Of a stretch of DNA of 64,000 nucleotides, positions 7,272 to 16,007 are shown one piece after another. A program made the translations under genes and the position numbers. Numbering within the stretch: position 1 is the stretch's first letter; every line of letters begins with the position of its first letter. Location: the NCBI GenBank assembly GCA_041166745.1, contig JBEEGH010000033.1, forward strand, positions 1 through 64,000, written 5' to 3'. This DNA is from DASUCS01 sp041166745 (GTDB lineage: Bacteria; Actinomycetota; Acidimicrobiia; Acidimicrobiales; JACDCH01). The notes beneath the pieces were generated by a model. It was given only the letters and a program-made list of their open reading frames with translations. It was not told where the DNA came from and did no database searches.

Positions 7272-8840
7272 GTGCACCGCCGAGCGCAACGTCTCCTCTA
7301 CCTCACCGCGCTGGCCGCGCTCGTCGGTCTGATCGCCGGCGGCGCCGCCTGGGTGCTGCTCCGCCTGATCGGGCTCATCACCAATGTCGCGTTGTTCCAT
7401 CAGATCGGCTGGACATCGCCGTCGTTCTCGACGCTGGGCCGGTCGCCCCTGATCATCGTGGCGGCCGTCGTCGGTGGACTGCTTGTGTCGTTGCTCGCGC
7501 TGTGGTCGCCCGTGATCCGCGGCCACGGCATCCCCGAGGCAATGGAAGCGGTGCTGACCAAACAGAGCCGAATCCAACCCCGCACCGCGATCGCGAAACC
7601 ACTGTCGGCCGCCATCAGTATCGGCACCGCTGGCCCGTTCGGGGCCGAGGGTCCGATCATCGTGACGGGCGGCGCCATCGGCTCGCTCATTGGCCAAGTG
7701 CTTCCAGTGACCCCGTCAGAACGCAAGATCCTCCTCGCCTGCGGCGCGGCCGCGGGAATGTCGGCCACGTTCGGTACGCCGCTCGCCGCGGTGGTGCTCG
7801 TCATCGAACTGCTCCTGTTCGAGTTCTCGACGCGTGCCTTCATTCCGTTGGTCGTTGCCTCCGCCGTCGCCGGCGGCGTGCACGCGGCGATCTTCGGTTC
7901 CGGCCCGTTCTTCACCATTCCCGATCACCGGTTCTCGGGTCTTCCGACCCTGCCCGTGTTCGCGGTGCTCGGTCTGACCACCGGATTGCTTGCCGTGGTC
8001 GTCGCGAAGGGATTGTTCCTCGTCGAGGATCTCTACCGACGCCTGCCCGTTCACGAGTTCTGGCACCCGGTCATCGGCGCGGCCGCGTTCGCCAGCGTCG
8101 GACTCATCGCGCCACGGGCACTAGGGGTCGGCTACGACGCCATCACCGACGTCCTGAGCAACCGCCTGGCGCTCGGCACGGTCGCAGTACTGGCGATCGT
8201 CAAGCTCGTCGCCTGGTGGCTCGCACTCGGCTCCGGCACGTCGGGCGGCACGCTCGCGCCGTTGTTGCTCATCAGCGCGGGCTTCGGCAGCCTCTTCGGC
8301 GCCGCCGCCAACAGCCTGTTGCCGAACCTCGGCGTCTCGCAGGGTGCGTTCGCGCTGGTCGCGATGGCTGCGGTCTTCGGCGCGGCAACACGAGCATCCT
8401 TCGCGTCGATCATTTTCGTGTTCGAGTTGACCGGCGACTACAAGGCGATCCTGCCGCTCATGGTGGCCACCGTCCTCGCCGACCTCGTAGCGGAGGCGCT
8501 CCTCGAGGAGAGTCTCATGACCGAGAAGTTGGCGCGCCGCGGACTACGAGTGCACTCCGAGCTCGAGGTCGACGCGTTGCGAACCGTTCCGGTAGCGGAA
8601 GTGATGACGCCCGTCGAACCCATCCCGCACGATGGATCGGTCTCCGTCGCGCCCAACGATGTCGCGATCGTTGCGCTCAAGGTGATGCTCGAGGAAGGTG
8701 TCGACTCGCTCCCCGTCGTCGACGAGGGAATGCTGGTCGGCGTGTGTACGCCGGCGACCATCATTCGGGCGCGCGCCGAGCGCTTCGAGCACGAACGCGT
8801 TCAACCAGGGTGGATCAGGGCGCCGAACCGTCGCACCTGA
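7272..8840 (+). CDS. ClC-family chloride channel/antiporter with C-terminal CBS domain
   Basis: A 522-residue integral membrane protein with about ten or more hydrophobic segments. Selectivity motifs typical of ClC proteins are visible: GHGIPEAME (near residue 80), GAEGPIIVTGG (near 118, keeping the gating Glu) and GTSGGTLAP (near 320). Residues ~435-505 form CBS-type sequence (VMTPVEPIPHDGSVSV, DSLPVVDEGMLVGV). It moves chloride, possibly in exchange for protons since the gating Glu is present. GTG start at 7272. Its last 40 bases overlap the convergent LLM gene. Confidence 0.9.
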   Translation: MHRRAQRLLYLTALAALVGLIAGGAAWVLLRLIGLITNVALFHQIGWTSPSFSTLGRSPLIIVAAVVGGLLVSLLALWSPVIRGHGIPEAMEAVLTKQSRIQPRTAIAKPLSAAISIGTAGPFGAEGPIIVTGGAIGSLIGQVLPVTPSERKILLACGAAAGMSATFGTPLAAVVLVIELLLFEFSTRAFIPLVVASAVAGGVHAAIFGSGPFFTIPDHRFSGLPTLPVFAVLGLTTGLLAVVVAKGLFLVEDLYRRLPVHEFWHPVIGAAAFASVGLIAPRALGVGYDAITDVLSNRLALGTVAVLAIVKLVAWWLALGSGTSGGTLAPLLLISAGFGSLFGAAANSLLPNLGVSQGAFALVAMAAVFGAATRASFASIIFVFELTGDYKAILPLMVATVLADLVAEALLEESLMTEKLARRGLRVHSELEVDALRTVPVAEVMTPVEPIPHDGSVSVAPNDVAIVALKVMLEEGVDSLPVVDEGMLVGVCTPATIIRARAERFEHERVQPGWIRAPNRRT

Positions 8841-9649
8841 GCGCACAGGTCCGACCACGAGAGCGACGGAAACCGCACCTGCACTTGGTCGACGCCCATC
8901 GCTTCGAACTTCTCGAGCCATGGAGCCACCTTCTCGGGAGATCCCGGCGGCGCGAATGCGCCGATGGTGAAGGGCGTGTCGGCGCGACTCGCGGTAGCTC
9001 GGAGTTCACGGATGCGTTTGATGGCTGATGGCATCCCTTCCTTCGGCGGACCTTGCGGCAGCCAGCCGTCGCCGCGCAGCGCGGCACGGCGAATGGCCGC
9101 CGGAGACGAGCCTCCGATCCAGATCGGTGGTCCGCCCGGCTGCACCGGGCGGGGTCGCTGCCCGAGGTCGCCCGCGCTCCACTCGTCGGCGAAGGCGACG
9201 CGGATCTCGTCGATGGCCTGATCGGTCAGCTTGCCGCGGTCGGCGAACGAGACGCCGAGCGCGGCGAACTCCTCCTCGACGTGTCCAGCGCCAACGCCGA
9301 GGATGACACGCCCGTCCGAGAGCGCGTCGAGGGTGGAGAAGGCCTTCGCGGTCTGCAGCGGGTGGCGGTACGCCGCGACGTACACGTGGCTGAGCAGGCG
9401 AACCCGCTCGGTCAGCGCGGCCAGCCACCCCAACGTGGCCACGGTGTCGTACCACGTGGTGCTCATCGCATCGGCGCGCGCACGCGGAATGGCGACGTGA
9501 TCGCACACAGCGATGTACGCGAACCCGGCGCGGTCGCAGGCCTCGGCGACGGCCGCGAGCTCACGGGCCCCTGCGGACTTCTCCCAGTCCTCGACGAAGA
9601 CCGAGCTCTGCGCCTGAATCGGCAACTGCATCCCATAGGCGATGGTCAT
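8801..9649 (-). CDS. F420-dependent LLM-class oxidoreductase
   Basis: A luciferase-like TIM-barrel oxidoreductase of 282 residues. Family features: EACDRAGFAYIAVCDHVAIP, a hydrophobic strand (VRLLSHVYVAAYRHPLQTAK), LSDGRVILGVGAGHVEEEF and GGPPIWIGGSSPAA. Such enzymes use coenzyme F420 (sometimes flavin) for hydride transfer in the cytoplasm. The start overlaps the stop of the upstream LLM gene (ATGA), so the pair is co-translated. The 3' end overlaps the ClC gene on the opposite strand. Substrate not predictable. Confidence 0.85.
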   Translation of the reverse strand: MTIAYGMQLPIQAQSSVFVEDWEKSAGARELAAVAEACDRAGFAYIAVCDHVAIPRARADAMSTTWYDTVATLGWLAALTERVRLLSHVYVAAYRHPLQTAKAFSTLDALSDGRVILGVGAGHVEEEFAALGVSFADRGKLTDQAIDEIRVAFADEWSAGDLGQRPRPVQPGGPPIWIGGSSPAAIRRAALRGDGWLPQGPPKEGMPSAIKRIRELRATASRADTPFTIGAFAPPGSPEKVAPWLEKFEAMGVDQVQVRFPSLSWSDLCAQVRRFGALIHPG

Positions 9650-10524
9650 GCGATGAACCGGTCGGCAAACACGCTCAGTTGCGCGCAGGCCTCGTCGATG
9701 TCCTTCACGCGGTTCGACAACACGAGGCGCACCGCGCCCGCCTTTTCCGCCGTTGCGAGGCGGTCAGCGTCGAGCTGGTCGAGCAGCCCGCCGAGCGTGA
9801 TCTCGATCGCGTCGGGATCTCGACCAGCCGCGACCGCCGCTTCGCGCATTTGGCCGATGCGCTCTTCGAGCAAGTCGCCCGTGAGACCGAGCGGATGGAA
9901 CCCGCTGCCGAGGCGACCGGCTCGTCGCGCGGCTGCCGCGCTGTGTCCACCGACGTGGATGGGAATGCCTCCGGGCTGCACGGGCTTCGGAAAGCTGCAC
10001 GCGCGAGTGAACGAGAAGAACTCACCGTGGAAGGTCGCTTCCTCGTCGCGCCACAAGGCGCGCATCGCTTCGACACACTCGTCAGCCCGTCGACCCCGCG
10101 TCGTTGGGTCGACGTTGAGCGCCTCTGCCTCCTCCTTGAGCCAGCCGACGCCGATGCCGATCCCGATCAGGCGACCACCGGAGAGGCGGTCGATCGTCGC
10201 CAGGCGCTTCGCGAGTTGCACCGGGTGGTGTTCAGGCAGGACCAGCAAACCGGTGCCGAGGCCGAGCGTCGACGTGCAGGCGGCGACGAACGCGAGCAGG
10301 TCGAGCGGGTCGGGAATGTCGGCATGGTCGGGCAGCGTCATGCGGCCGTCTGGGGCGTACGGGTACTGGCTCGTGTAACCCGCGGGCACGACCATGTGCT
10401 CGGCCACGTACAGCGATTCGAAACCGCACGATTCCGCGTGCTGCGCGAACCGCCGAATCCAATCGGGTTCAGCGACAGCACCGGCACGGTACGGCGGGAG
10501 GAGTCCGAACTTCACGGCGGGCAT
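9646..10524 (-). CDS. F420-dependent LLM-class oxidoreductase
   Basis: A 292-residue luciferase-like oxidoreductase. ATG 10524 (MPAVKFGLLPPY) was chosen over upstream starts because the family begins with this beta strand. Features: HAESCGFESLYVAEHMVVP, LGLGTGLLVLPEHHPVQLAKR, LSGGRLIGIGIGVGWLKEE and GGIPIHVGGHSAAAARRA. The last segment binds the cofactor phosphate in the family. It is divergent from the thiolase at 10547, 22 bp apart, so a shared promoter region is likely. Confidence 0.85.
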   Translation of the reverse strand: MPAVKFGLLPPYRAGAVAEPDWIRRFAQHAESCGFESLYVAEHMVVPAGYTSQYPYAPDGRMTLPDHADIPDPLDLLAFVAACTSTLGLGTGLLVLPEHHPVQLAKRLATIDRLSGGRLIGIGIGVGWLKEEAEALNVDPTTRGRRADECVEAMRALWRDEEATFHGEFFSFTRACSFPKPVQPGGIPIHVGGHSAAAARRAGRLGSGFHPLGLTGDLLEERIGQMREAAVAAGRDPDAIEITLGGLLDQLDADRLATAEKAGAVRLVLSNRVKDIDEACAQLSVFADRFIA

Positions 10525-10546
10525 CGTCGCGCAGTAGAACGACGTC

Positions 10547-11749
10547 ATGCCTGACGCCGTCATCGTCTCCACAGCCCGTACGCCCATCGGCCGCGCCAAC
10601 AAAGGCTCGCTGGTCGATTGTCGCCCCGATGACCTCACCGCGGGGATCGTGAAGGCCGCGCTCGAGAAGGTGCCGGAACTCGACCCGCAGACCGTCGAAG
10701 ACCTCATTCTCGGCTGCGGACAGCCCGCGGGAGAGGCGGGCTACAACGCTGCCCGTGTGGCCGCCATCCTCGCCGGGATGCCCGATGTGCCCGGTGTGAC
10801 CGTCAACCGCTACTGCTCGTCGTCGCTGCAGGCGATCCGCATGGCGGCGCACGCGATCCGCGCCGGCGAAGGCGACGTGTTCGTGTGCGCCGGCGTCGAA
10901 ACCGTGTCGCGGTTCCAGTTCGGTGCGGCCGACACCGGCCCGCACAACACCAAGTTCGGCGAAGCCGAGGAACGCTCCCGTGAACGGGCGAACGGTGCTT
11001 CATCCTGGGAGCCGCCGGCCGGGCTACCCGACATCTACATCGCGATGGGTCAGACGGCCGAGAACGTCCGCTTGGCAGAAAACGTCAGCCGTCGCGAGAT
11101 GGACGAGTTCGCGGCGCGGTCACAGCAGCTCGCGGTCGAGTCCCAGAAGAACGGCTTCTTCGAGCGCGAGATCACACCAGTGACGCTGCCCGACGGCACC
11201 GTGGTGTCGAAGGACGACGGGCCCCGCGATGGCACGACCGTCGAGAAGCTGCTCGAGCTCAAGCCGGTGTTCCGCCCTGACGGTGAGATCACCGCGGGCA
11301 ATGCGTGCCCCCTCAACGACGGCGCGGCCGCGGTCATCGTGATGTCCGACCAGCGCGCCGCCGAGCTCGGCATCACGCCGCTGGCCCGCATCGTCGCCTC
11401 CGGCGTCACCGGTTTGAACCCGGAGATCATGGGCCTTGGCCCGATCGAGGCGTGCCGCCAAGCGCTGGCTCGCGCCGGCATGACCATCGACGACATCGAT
11501 CTCGTCGAGATCAACGAGGCGTTCGCGGCGCAGGTGCTGCCGTCGGCCAAGCACCTCGGCATTCCGATGGACAAGCTCAACGTCAACGGCGGCTCGATCG
11601 CGCTCGGTCATCCGTTCGGCATGACCGGTGCCCGCATCATGACGACGTTGCTCAACGGCCTCGAGGATGCCGACAAGACCTTCGGCCTCGAATCGATGTG
11701 CGTCGGCGGCGGCCAGGGCATGGCGATGATCGTCGAGCGCCTGAGGTAG
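10547..11749 (+). CDS. Acetyl-CoA acyltransferase (thiolase)
   Basis: A full-length thiolase of 400 residues. The nucleophilic Cys lies in NRYCSSSLQAI (about residue 88), the catalytic His in GHPFGMTGAR (about 351) and the second Cys in SMCVGGGQGMAM (about 384); NEAFAAQ is also present. It cleaves 3-ketoacyl-CoA with CoA to give acetyl- or propionyl-CoA. It differs from the FadA6-type thiolase at 18996 in the region around the active Cys. It is probably a beta-oxidation thiolase; chain-length preference is not visible. Confidence 0.9.
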   Translation: MPDAVIVSTARTPIGRANKGSLVDCRPDDLTAGIVKAALEKVPELDPQTVEDLILGCGQPAGEAGYNAARVAAILAGMPDVPGVTVNRYCSSSLQAIRMAAHAIRAGEGDVFVCAGVETVSRFQFGAADTGPHNTKFGEAEERSRERANGASSWEPPAGLPDIYIAMGQTAENVRLAENVSRREMDEFAARSQQLAVESQKNGFFEREITPVTLPDGTVVSKDDGPRDGTTVEKLLELKPVFRPDGEITAGNACPLNDGAAAVIVMSDQRAAELGITPLARIVASGVTGLNPEIMGLGPIEACRQALARAGMTIDDIDLVEINEAFAAQVLPSAKHLGIPMDKLNVNGGSIALGHPFGMTGARIMTTLLNGLEDADKTFGLESMCVGGGQGMAMIVERLR

Positions 11750-11784
11750 GAAGCATTTCGGGGGCGTAGGCGTTGCTCACCCCG

Positions 11785-12468
11785 ATGCGAATTGAAATCT
11801 GGTCAGACGTCGTGTGCCCCTGGTGCTTCATCGGCAAGCGCCGTTTCGAGGACGCACTCTCCCGCTTCCCCCATGCCGATGACGTCGAGGTCGTATGGCG
11901 AAGCTTCGAGCTCGATCCATCGGCGCCGTTCAGCAACGGCGTCGACAACGCGGCCCGGCTGGCCGCGAAGTACGGCGTCTCGCGCGACGAAGCCGAAGGG
12001 ATGCTCGAGCGAATGACCCGGGTGGCCGACGACGAAGGCCTGTCATTCCGGTTGGACATCGCTCGATCTGGTCGCACGTTTGATGCCCACCGTTTGCTGC
12101 ACCTCGCCGCTGAATACGGATTGCAGGACGCACTGAAGGAAGCGTTGTTGTCTGCGTATCAGGAGCAAGGGCAGCACATTGCTGACCCGGACGTGCTGAC
12201 GAACGTCGCCGTCGAGGTCGGTCTCGACGCTGATGAAGTACGCGACGTGCTCACGGGCGATCGGTACGGCGCCGAGGTGCGAGCCGACGAGTCGGAGGCC
12301 CAGGAGCTCGGTGTGCAAGGCGTGCCGTTCTTCGTCTTCGATCGCCGGTACGCAGTCTCCGGCGCGCAGCCCAGCGACGTCTTGCTCGAGGTGCTCGACC
12401 GAACGTGGGCCCACCGCCAACCCGTGGAGATCCTCGCGGGCGACAGCTGCGATATCGACGGCTGCTGA
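11785..12468 (+). CDS. DsbA-family (FrnE-like) thioredoxin-fold oxidoreductase
   Basis: A 227-residue protein with the FrnE/DsbA-like opening IEIWSDVVCPWCFIGKRRFE, containing the CPWC redox pair at about residues 11-14. A helical insertion follows, then GVQGVPFFVFDRRYAVSGAQ, which carries the cis-Pro typical of thioredoxin folds. No signal peptide, so it is cytoplasmic. ATG 11785 was preferred to TTG 11773 because it gives the canonical MRIEIW start. Family members act as disulfide isomerases or oxidoreductases; the target is unknown. A 48-nt palindrome follows the stop. Confidence 0.88.
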   Translation: MRIEIWSDVVCPWCFIGKRRFEDALSRFPHADDVEVVWRSFELDPSAPFSNGVDNAARLAAKYGVSRDEAEGMLERMTRVADDEGLSFRLDIARSGRTFDAHRLLHLAAEYGLQDALKEALLSAYQEQGQHIADPDVLTNVAVEVGLDADEVRDVLTGDRYGAEVRADESEAQELGVQGVPFFVFDRRYAVSGAQPSDVLLEVLDRTWAHRQPVEILAGDSCDIDGC

Positions 12469-12481
12469 GCAGCGCCGAAGC

Positions 12482-12529
12482 AATTCCAGTGCATAGCGAC
12501 ACAAAAATGTGTCGCTATGCACTGGATTT
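12482..12529. repeat. 48-nt dispersed palindromic repeat, copy 2
   Basis: The most perfect copy: CCAGTGCATAGCGACAC pairs with GTGTCGCTATGCACTGG around an AAAAAT loop, a 17-bp uninterrupted stem. It lies between the convergent frnE-like and SDR genes and could act as a bidirectional terminator. Related copies lie at 1898 and 61564. Confidence 0.9.
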
Positions 12530-12550
12530 CGAAAAGGGCTCGACGCATCG

Positions 12551-13459
12551 TCAGCTCGAGCCGTACACCGGCGCGGGTGGTGGCGCCTTCGACATCAACT
12601 CGCGCACGACAGGACCGAGCTCGGCCGGGTCCCAACGGTCACCCTTGTCCACGGCCGGGCCGTGCTGCCATCCATCGGCCAGCGACACCTTGCCGCCTTC
12701 GATTTCGAACACCCGGCCGGTGACGTCGCGCGACTCCGCTGATCCCAACCATACGACGAGCGGTGCAATGTTCTCCGGCGCCATCGCGTCGAACGCTCCC
12801 GCGTCCTGAGGGGCCGCCATCATGTCGGCGAACACCGTCTCGGTCATCCGCGTGCGGGCCGACGGCGCGATCGCGTTGGCGGTCACGCCGTAACGGCCGA
12901 GCTCAGCGGCCTGCACCATCGTCAGGCCGGCGATGCCGGCCTTCGCTGCCGAGTACGCGGCCTGGCCGACCGAACCCATCAGCCCCGCGCCAGACGAGGT
13001 GTTGATGATGCGGGCATCGACGGTCGCCCCGGCCTTCGTCTGATCACGCCAGTACGCCGCCGCCCAGCGAGCCACGCAGAAGTGTCCTTTGAGATGCACA
13101 CGCACGACGGCATCCCACTCGTCCTCGGCCGCGTTGGCGAACATTCGGTCGCGCACGACTCCCGCGTTGTTCACGACCACATCGAGGCCACCGAACGTCG
13201 ACACCGCGATGTTCACCAGTCGCTGGGCACCTTCCCAGTCGGCGACATCGTCGCCGTTGACGACTGCCTCACCCCCGGCGTCACGAATCGTCGTGACCAC
13301 CTCGGAGGCCGGCGAATCCGAGCCGCCGGTGCCGTCGAGCTCGGCCCCGACGTCGTTGACGACGACCTTTGCCCCTTGCCGCGCGAACTCGAGGGCATGG
13401 GCTCGACCGATGCCGCGGCCGGCGCCCGTGACGATGACCACCCGGTCTTCACAGATCAT
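12551..13459 (-). CDS. SDR dehydrogenase, (R)-3-hydroxyacyl-CoA dehydrogenase (MFE-2) type
   Basis: A 302-residue short-chain dehydrogenase. TGAGRGIGRAHALEFA binds the nucleotide; NNAGVVRDR, a catalytic Ser in INTSSGAG and YSAAKAG give the active site. The long C-terminal tail (GDRWDPAELGPVV) marks the hydroxyacyl-CoA dehydrogenase-like group also found beside ipdAB in mycobacteria. It probably oxidises a 3-hydroxyacyl-CoA. ATG 13459 fits the family start. A paralogue lies at 56207-57127. A role in steroid ring or side-chain oxidation is an inference from the neighbourhood. Confidence 0.85.
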   Translation of the reverse strand: MICEDRVVIVTGAGRGIGRAHALEFARQGAKVVVNDVGAELDGTGGSDSPASEVVTTIRDAGGEAVVNGDDVADWEGAQRLVNIAVSTFGGLDVVVNNAGVVRDRMFANAAEDEWDAVVRVHLKGHFCVARWAAAYWRDQTKAGATVDARIINTSSGAGLMGSVGQAAYSAAKAGIAGLTMVQAAELGRYGVTANAIAPSARTRMTETVFADMMAAPQDAGAFDAMAPENIAPLVVWLGSAESRDVTGRVFEIEGGKVSLADGWQHGPAVDKGDRWDPAELGPVVRELMSKAPPPAPVYGSS

Positions 13460-13549
13460 TGGCGGGGGATCGTATCGACGGCGGCGCAGCCGGCGGCCGT
13501 TGCGGGGTGGGTGGCGGGGCTGCGTGGTACGTCTGCGAGACTCCTCACC

Positions 13550-14404
13550 ATGCGCTTCGGAGTCACGCTGTTCGCCACCGATCGCTCCATCGGGATCGTC
13601 GAGCTCGCCCGCGCGGTGGAGGAGCGAGGTCTCGACTCGCTGTGGGTGCCCGAACACACCCACATCCCCACCAGCCGCCGCACGCCCTATCCGAACGGTG
13701 GCGACCTGCCCGACGAATACCGCCGTTGCCTCGATCCCTTCGTCGCCCTGACCGCCGCCGCCATCGCCGCACCCACGCTTCGCGTCGGCACCGGCATCCT
13801 GCTCGTCGCGCAGCACGACCCGATCGTCGCGGCCAAGGCCGCGGCCACGATCGACGTCGTCACCGGCGGTCACTTCTCACTCGGCATCGGCTTCGGCTGG
13901 AACGAGGACGAAATGAACGACCACGGCGTCGACTACAAGACGCGGCGCGAGCTCGGCCGCGAGAACGTCCTCGCGATGCGCGCGCTGTGGACGCAGGAGG
14001 AAGCGAGTTTCGAGGGACAGTACGTCCACCTACCGCCGAGTTGGTCGTGGCCCAAGCCGGTCCAACCTGGCGGGCCGCCCGTCCTCATCGGCGGTGCGGC
14101 CGGACCGAAGCTGTTCCACCACATCGCCGAGTACGCCGACGGATGGATCCCGATCGGCGGGCGGGGCATCACCGACGCGCTGCCCAAACTGCGTTCGGCG
14201 TTCGAGGAGGCGGGTCGCGACCCGAGCACCCTGCAGGTCACGCCGTTCGGCTCGATTCCCGATCACGGCAAGCTGGACTACTTCGAGTCGCTCGGCGTCA
14301 CCGAGTGCGTGTTCCAACTTCCTTCCGCGTCCGCGGACCAGGTCCTCCCGCTGCTCGACAAGCAGGCGGCCATCGTGAGTGAGCGCCGCACTGCTATGCC
14401 TTAG
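13550..14404 (+). CDS. F420-dependent LLM-class oxidoreductase
   Basis: A 284-residue luciferase-like oxidoreductase. Features: FGVTLFATDRSIGIVELARA, GLDSLWVPEHTHIP, RVGTGILLVAQHDPIVAAK, GGHFSLGIGFGWNEDEM and GGPPVLIGGAAGPK. ATG 13550 gives the canonical start. It is 2 bp upstream of another LLM gene, in the same direction, and the two probably form an operon with the SpoU methyltransferase. Cofactor assignment to F420 follows the family; the substrate is unknown. Confidence 0.85.
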   Translation: MRFGVTLFATDRSIGIVELARAVEERGLDSLWVPEHTHIPTSRRTPYPNGGDLPDEYRRCLDPFVALTAAAIAAPTLRVGTGILLVAQHDPIVAAKAAATIDVVTGGHFSLGIGFGWNEDEMNDHGVDYKTRRELGRENVLAMRALWTQEEASFEGQYVHLPPSWSWPKPVQPGGPPVLIGGAAGPKLFHHIAEYADGWIPIGGRGITDALPKLRSAFEEAGRDPSTLQVTPFGSIPDHGKLDYFESLGVTECVFQLPSASADQVLPLLDKQAAIVSERRTAMP

Positions 14405-14406
14405 CC

Positions 14407-15246
14407 ATGAGATTCGCGATCAAGACCTCGCCACAACACACGACCTTCAAGGACATGCTCGCCGTGTGGCAGGCCGCCGACGACATGCCGATCTTCGAGT
14501 CGGGCTGGACATTCGATCACTTCTATCCGATCTTCTCCGATCACACCGGGCCCTGTCTCGAAGGCTGGGTCACGACCACCGCGCTGGCACAGGCCACCAA
14601 GCGGCTGCGGGTCGGCGTGCTCGTCACGGGCAACGTGTACCGGCACCCAGCGGTGTTGGCCAACATGGCCGCAGCACTCGACGTGATCTCGGACGGCCGG
14701 CTCGAGCTCGGCCTCGGCGCGGGGTGGAACCAGCAGGAGTGCGACGCCTACGGCATCGAGCTGCCGCCGCTCCGTGAGCGCTTCGATCGCTTCGACGAAG
14801 CCGTCGAGGTGATCGTGAGGCTGCTCACCGAGACCACCGCCAACTTCGAGGGCAAGCACTACCGCCTGGTCGACGCCTACAACGAGCCCAAGCCCGTGCA
14901 GAAGCCGCATCCGCCGATCGTCATCGGCGGCGGGGGCGAGAAGCGCACGCTGCGAACCGTCGCCCGGTGGGCCCAACACTGGAACGTTCCCGGCGGTGGC
15001 GTCGACGAGTTCCTCCGTAAGCGTGATGTGCTCCATCAGCACTGCGCCGACGTCGGACGCGATCCGAGCGAGATCATGACGTCGACGCACCTCCGTCTGG
15101 ATCCGAACGACATCGACGCGCTCGTCAAAGAGACGTCGGCCTTCGCCGACGCGGGTCTCGACCTCGGCATCGTGTACCTGCCGCCACCCCACACACCCGC
15201 CGTGCTCGAACCATTGGCCGAGGCCCTCGGTCCGTACGCCGGTTGA
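14407..15246 (+). CDS. F420-dependent LLM-class oxidoreductase
   Basis: A 279-residue luciferase-like oxidoreductase. Features: LRVGVLVTGNVYRHPAVLAN, LELGLGAGWNQQECDAYG and PPIVIGGGGEKRTLRTVARW. Its nearest relative in the window is the oxidoreductase half of the fusion gene at 5479, sharing the VTG..YR and GGGGE.RTL segments. It starts 2 bp after the previous LLM gene and its stop overlaps the TTG start of the next (TTGA). Substrate unknown. Confidence 0.85.
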   Translation: MRFAIKTSPQHTTFKDMLAVWQAADDMPIFESGWTFDHFYPIFSDHTGPCLEGWVTTTALAQATKRLRVGVLVTGNVYRHPAVLANMAAALDVISDGRLELGLGAGWNQQECDAYGIELPPLRERFDRFDEAVEVIVRLLTETTANFEGKHYRLVDAYNEPKPVQKPHPPIVIGGGGEKRTLRTVARWAQHWNVPGGGVDEFLRKRDVLHQHCADVGRDPSEIMTSTHLRLDPNDIDALVKETSAFADAGLDLGIVYLPPPHTPAVLEPLAEALGPYAG

Positions 15247-16007
15247 CGCAACCGATCGAGGTCGACGACCCCGACGATCCAAGGCTGTTCGACTTCGTCG
15301 AGCTACGCGACGGACGATCGCCCGACGGCGCGTTCATCGTCGAAGGGCTCACGCCCCTCACCGAGCTGGTGCGGTCGGGCTATCGCACGCGCGCGGTGCT
15401 CATCTCCCACTCAAAACTCGGCGCGGTCGCGCCGCTGCTCGATGGCATCGACGCGCCGCTCTACGTCGGCGACATGCAGCTCCTACGCGCCACGGTTGGG
15501 TTCAACCTCCACCGAGGCGTCGTGGCATCGGCGGAACGGCATGCACCAATCGAGCCGTTGTCGCTCGTTCGGCAAGCCCGGCGGATCGCGGTGCTCGAGC
15601 AGCTCAACGACGTCGAGAACCTCGGCAACTTGTTCCGAAGCGCGCGGGCGTTCGGAATCGAGGCCGTCCTGCTCGATCCTCAGACCGCCGACCCGCTCTA
15701 TCGCCGCTGCGTCCGCGTCTCGATGGGTCATGTCATGCACGTGCCGTTCGCACGGTTCGAGGTGTGGCCGAGCGCGCTCGACGATCTCCGATCGCGCGGC
15801 TTCAGTGTGGCGGCACTCACGCCCTCAGGCGACACGGTCATCGACGACGTCCACGCGGACCGCATCGCGTGGCTCCTCGGCGCAGAAGGCCCCGGGCTCA
15901 CTCACGAGGCGTTGGCTCGCGCGGACTTGCGTGTCTCGATTCCGATGGCGAATGGCGTCGATTCGCTGAACGTCGGGACGGCCGCAGCGATCGCGTTTCG
16001 GTACTAA
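15243..16007 (+). CDS. SpoU/TrmH-family RNA 2'-O-methyltransferase
   Basis: A 254-residue SPOUT methyltransferase. All three family motifs are present: motif 1 LNDVENLGNLFRSARAFG (around residue 120), motif 2 LLGAEGPGL (around 205) and motif 3 IPMANGVDSLNVGTAAAI (around 233), which form the knotted SAM site. The N-terminal region (FIVEGLTPLTELV) resembles the RNA-binding domain of RlmB/TrmH proteins. It methylates ribose in rRNA or tRNA; which one is unclear. TTG start overlaps the LLM stop. The 3' end overlaps the convergent secreted-protein gene by 4 bp. Confidence 0.88.
   Translation: MTQPIEVDDPDDPRLFDFVELRDGRSPDGAFIVEGLTPLTELVRSGYRTRAVLISHSKLGAVAPLLDGIDAPLYVGDMQLLRATVGFNLHRGVVASAERHAPIEPLSLVRQARRIAVLEQLNDVENLGNLFRSARAFGIEAVLLDPQTADPLYRRCVRVSMGHVMHVPFARFEVWPSALDDLRSRGFSVAALTPSGDTVIDDVHADRIAWLLGAEGPGLTHEALARADLRVSIPMANGVDSLNVGTAAAIAFRY

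Noticed and set aside
10547..11749. Naming this thiolase FadA5
   Set aside because: The active-site neighbourhood (NRYCSSSLQAI) differs from remembered FadA5 (DCQCGSGQQ); a general beta-oxidation thiolase is safer.
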